DNA from: Membranipora membranacea | Lineage: Eukaryota > Bryozoa > Gymnolaemata > Cheilostomatida > Membraniporidae | Length of the DNA: 64,000 nucleotides | NCBI GenBank assembly: GCA_914767715.1 | Contig: OU612069.1 | Coordinates: forward strand, 27,153,387-27,217,386 | Direction of reading: 5' to 3' | Shown: one piece after another, positions 61,030-64,000 of the stretch | Layout: the number at the start of each line of letters is the position of its first letter | Numbering within the stretch: the stretch's first letter is position 1 | Position numbers and translations under genes: made by a program | The notes under the pieces: generated by a model | The model's input: only the letters and a program-made list of their open reading frames with translations | The model's database searches: none | What the model was told of the DNA's origin: nothing

Positions 61030-62935
61030 AATTTATTCAATGCAAACACAGCTGATGAGAAGGTTGATATCCTACACAACACTATCAATAGTATACTAGA
61101 GAAACATTGTCCAGTTAGGAGTGTGCGCATTCCTTCTGGGAAACCGGTATTAACATCACCACTAATCCGCAAACTTCAGCGTGCTAAACAGAGAGCTCAT
61201 AAGAAAAACAACTGGAAATTCTTGGCCAAGATGCTTTCATCACAACTTAAACAACAACTAGCTAAGCAGACTTCGGATAATGTGAATGACACTGGGTAAG
61301 GTAGTAAAAGCTGGTGGAAAAACCTCAAATAGCTCACTGGAGACTGGCACAATGCACGTCCTGCACCGTTCATATACCCTTCTTTTCCTGATGATTGTGT
61401 TTCTGTCTCTGTTAATGAAATGGAAGTATTCAAACATCTTAGAGGTATAAACACTCACAAGTCTACTAATAGAGAGGATTATCCTAGCTGGGTCACCAAA
61501 AACAACGCACATCCGTTGTCACTTCAAATAACTAATATAATCAACAACATTCTTGAAAGCGGTCATTTCCCCACGCTTTGAAAAAGAGCAGAAGTTACTC
61601 CATTGAATAAAGTGAAGGCACCTTCTACCTTCAAGGAGCTCATCCCTATCTCATTGCTCTTCCATGTAGGAAAAGTTACGGAGAAAATCATATCTGAGCT
61701 GATCAGGGTGCAACTCCCCAGTTTTGATGATCAGTATGCATACTAATGGAATGAGCACCACTGACGCTCTAGTGTAGTTTACAACGGAAATTGCATCTAG
61801 TCTTGATGATAAACAGAATGTTGCTGTTCAGGCTTTGATGCTGGATTTCAGCAAAGCTTTTGATAAAATGCTTCCACACATTGCTATTCAAAAACTTCTA
61901 GCCTTAAATACCAGTCCTAGTCTCGTCAGACTGATGATGGGTTTCTTCAATAATAGATGGCAGAGAGTGAGGTACGCAGGTGTATATTCATCATATGAGT
62001 GTTGCAAAATCGGAGTTCCACAGGGTACTATTATGGGACCGTTCTTGTGGAACATTTTTGTGCATGATCTGCTGCCCAAAATACCTTGTATCAAATACTC
62101 AGATGACACTACAGTTTATAATGTGGTAGAAAGCTCGGAAGTGCGCATAGAAAACTCGACATCTCATAAAGCATTTCTCGTATTTCATGCTAATCCTCTA
62201 CAGTCTGCGGCTGATTATGCGGCAAGCTGGTGTAAAGAAAATTCAATGCTGTTAAACGTCACTAAGTCACAATCACTGACTCCAACCCTCCAAAAGAACA
62301 TCATCTGTGATACTATCAAGATAAATGACATGCCCATCTCAAAAAATTCATCAGTCAAACTTTTGGGGGTTTGCTTTGACGATCATATGAGATTCAGTGC
62401 TCACATTGACTCTGTAATAAGTAAGTTAAGGCCAGCTGTGCATGCCATTATTCTGCTCAGGAAAGTTGGGTTCTCCACGTCTAGTCTGGTCACATTTTAT
62501 AGATCTAGAGTTCTGTCAGTGATCTCATACGCAGCACCAAGTTGGTTCCCTTACTTATCGAAAGGGGACAAGGAGATTCTTGAAAGACTACAGAAGTTAT
62601 GTCTCAGGGTTATTTTGCCATGGTTAGAACATTATGATGAGCGTCTTGCAGCATTAAACTTAACAGAATTAAGTGTTTATCTGGACATATGCTGCCTAAA
62701 GTATTTCAATAATGTGAGAAAGAACACCAGCCATCCACATCACCATCATCTACATCACCTAGCAACAAATGACAGGCACCATCATAAAACCACAACCCTC
62801 CCTAAATCCAATACTGCTCTTTGCAGAAAAAGCCTTTTTATAAATACTCATAAATACATCAATGCCTTCTTATTGCTTCTTTTGTTTTTTGTTTTCACAT
62901 GGTCTTATTTGCCTCATGCATTGATCGGTGGTTAA
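61030..62935 (+). pseudogene. LINE ORF2, reverse transcriptase
   Basis: 61030-61830 carries the linker and RT fingers with several stops: LRGINTHKSTNREDYPSWVT, NILESGHFPTL, then 'PLNKV..FKELIPISLL'. 61835-62935 is one long frame: MMLDFSKAFDKMLPHIAIQK (first Asp), CKIGVPQGTIMGPFLWNIFV, CIKYSDDTTVYNV (catalytic pair, YSDD in place of YADD) and SVKLLGVCFDDHMRFSAHI. The C-terminus is His-rich and ends before GTTAATAAAAG. It follows the endonuclease and ORF1 in the right order, so 58.2-62.9 kb is one nearly complete but dead LINE, of Jockey/CR1 style. It lies about 1 kb past the FReD stop. Confidence 0.85.
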
Positions 62936-63879
62936 TAAAAGTTCATAATATGTACCATCAGAGATGGCATCTCACCGACCAAACAATCAAATACAAAGCC
63001 TTAACATATTGTGGATTCGTTATTGAACTTTGGCTCTCCATCAAGAACTGTTGATAGTCTTGGCTGCACGGATTTCAAATTCTCTTTGTTTCATAATTGC
63101 AACAGTTAGTCTCTTAAATACAACAATTTGTGGTTGGCATTGTAACTGCTGCATTCAGCCTTGCCCCAGTCAAATTGAAGTCAAAATGAAGAGTCGATGA
63201 GAACTTGTTTGAAACCTTGGTTGCCCTTTAAGACTTTAAAGCATATGAAGACGACACTTCACCCCATGGCCGTTTTGGCATGTTTAGTCTTACCTCAGAC
63301 CAGATAAGCTGAGTAACCAGAGGTAAAACTTCCTCATCAATCACAAGCTGTACAGAGGCTGGTGTCCTTAGTACATTACTCAAACTGAACAGTGCCTGTT
63401 ATAGTAATATAATAAGAAGGTCATCAAAAGGTTTTACAAGGAGAAGTAATCTTTTATGAGTACACATTTTAACATTATTATTTCTTCGTAATTTTGGCAG
63501 TATCATAGTTTTACCCAGGCTGGCCACAGCGAATTATTGATCTATCCTTACTCACAATGTAAGAAAACTGCATCCACAAGAAAAGTTCACTCTCATCACT
63601 GTATACTGAATAACTTCACACTTCACAACATCTTACCTAATTGAGTACAATACCATCATTAGAAGTGAGGGTACCCTTCATATATCTGATCTGTTCACAG
63701 TCTAGTAGCTGGTTACAGAACTTTAAATTTGAGCTAGATTTCACTGATTATATTCTGATAGCGATTCACTGTAATATGATCACATCTTACACATTATACT
63801 GCATAAGTCTAATGCTGAACATGGGTCGGTCTTTACCCTAGCTTTATATTAATCATAAGTATAACATTATCTTTCCCAG
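62936..63879. other. No gene recognised
   Basis: AT-rich, with frequent stops on both strands. Its left part may be the LINE 3' UTR. No poly(A) or short-repeat tail marks the LINE end clearly. Confidence 0.4.
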
Positions 63880-63959
63880 GGTTGGCACAGATTGTCATTC
63901 CTGATCCAGACCACAATGGAGATGGATGTAGTGGATGGAGTAAGCTGAGCCAATTCTGA
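63880..63959 (+). CDS. Doubtful terminal exon with EF-hand-like loop
   Basis: After CTTTCCCAG the frame reads LAQIVIPDPDHNGDGCSGWS then KLSQF and TGA. DPDHNGDG resembles the first eight positions of an EF-hand calcium loop, but the Glu at position 12 and the flanking helices are missing. No partner exon upstream was found. Confidence 0.2.
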
Positions 63960-64000
63960 GGATGACCTCGTATTTCCTCAATACACTTAAAACTCTAGTA

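Noticed and set aside
63880-63959. A true EF-hand protein
   Set aside because: Only eight loop residues match; position-12 Glu and helices are absent, so kept only as a doubtful exon.

Overview
This is eukaryotic, metazoan-type DNA. Genes are split into short exons with GT..AG introns of about 100 bases to several kb, coding density is very low, and the sequence is AT-rich. I see no bacterial operons, ribosome binding sites or CRISPR. A fibrinogen-domain (FReD) membrane protein, a multipass transporter and a very mixed transposon load (MULE, hAT, an integrase-core family, a DIRS-type tyrosine-recombinase retroelement, several LINEs, a tRNA-derived SINE, MITEs) point to an invertebrate, probably marine. 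The octamer TAGGCCTA is strikingly frequent. I cannot name the species.

Layout. 0.5-3.3 kb: the 3' exons of a multipass transporter, probably POT/SLC15 peptide-transporter family, with matching intron phases. 3.3-7.4 kb: mostly gene-free, with hairpins and a 20-bp tandem repeat. 7.4-8.9 kb: a MULE transposase remnant with a SWIM zinc finger, broken by one frameshift. 9.3-12.4 kb: a seven-exon gene for an unrecognised protein of about 286 residues; all splice phases agree. 12.5-16.5 kb: a zinc-finger/GLL exon fragment, then a hAT transposase gene (BED finger to dimerisation domain) that has lost its middle and carries a stop. 16.9-18.5 kb: a two-exon integrase-core transposase-like gene with a MITE in its intron and an early stop. 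18.9-19.25 kb: a tRNA-derived SINE. 19.8-30 kb: weak exon-like islands, a diverged duplicate pair of pseudogene pieces and a coiled-coil exon. 30.7-31.4 kb: a LINE RT fragment.

31.4-40.4 kb is repeat country. It holds a foldback element with an 8-bp target duplication, a perfect 34-bp-arm palindrome, and a pair of almost identical 469-bp direct repeats that bracket a long CCCCAAA-rich tandem array. 40.4-42.2 kb is a 5'-truncated LINE. 42.4-44.2 kb on the minus strand is a decayed DIRS-type element (RT, RNase H, tyrosine recombinase).

45.2-57.3 kb is a FReD gene for a type II membrane protein: short cytoplasmic tail, one transmembrane helix, a short coiled coil made partly from a duplicated 45-nt exon, and a C-terminal fibrinogen domain. 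Its introns house two non-autonomous TIR elements and a (GGTGTC)n microsatellite. 58.1-62.9 kb is a nearly full-length but broken LINE (CCHC ORF1, endonuclease, RT). The last kb has one doubtful terminal exon.

The two real host genes best supported here are the transporter and the FReD gene; the 9.3-12.4 kb gene is the best candidate for something undescribed. Almost everything else is mobile DNA in various stages of decay. All family assignments are by eye from motifs, without database searches.
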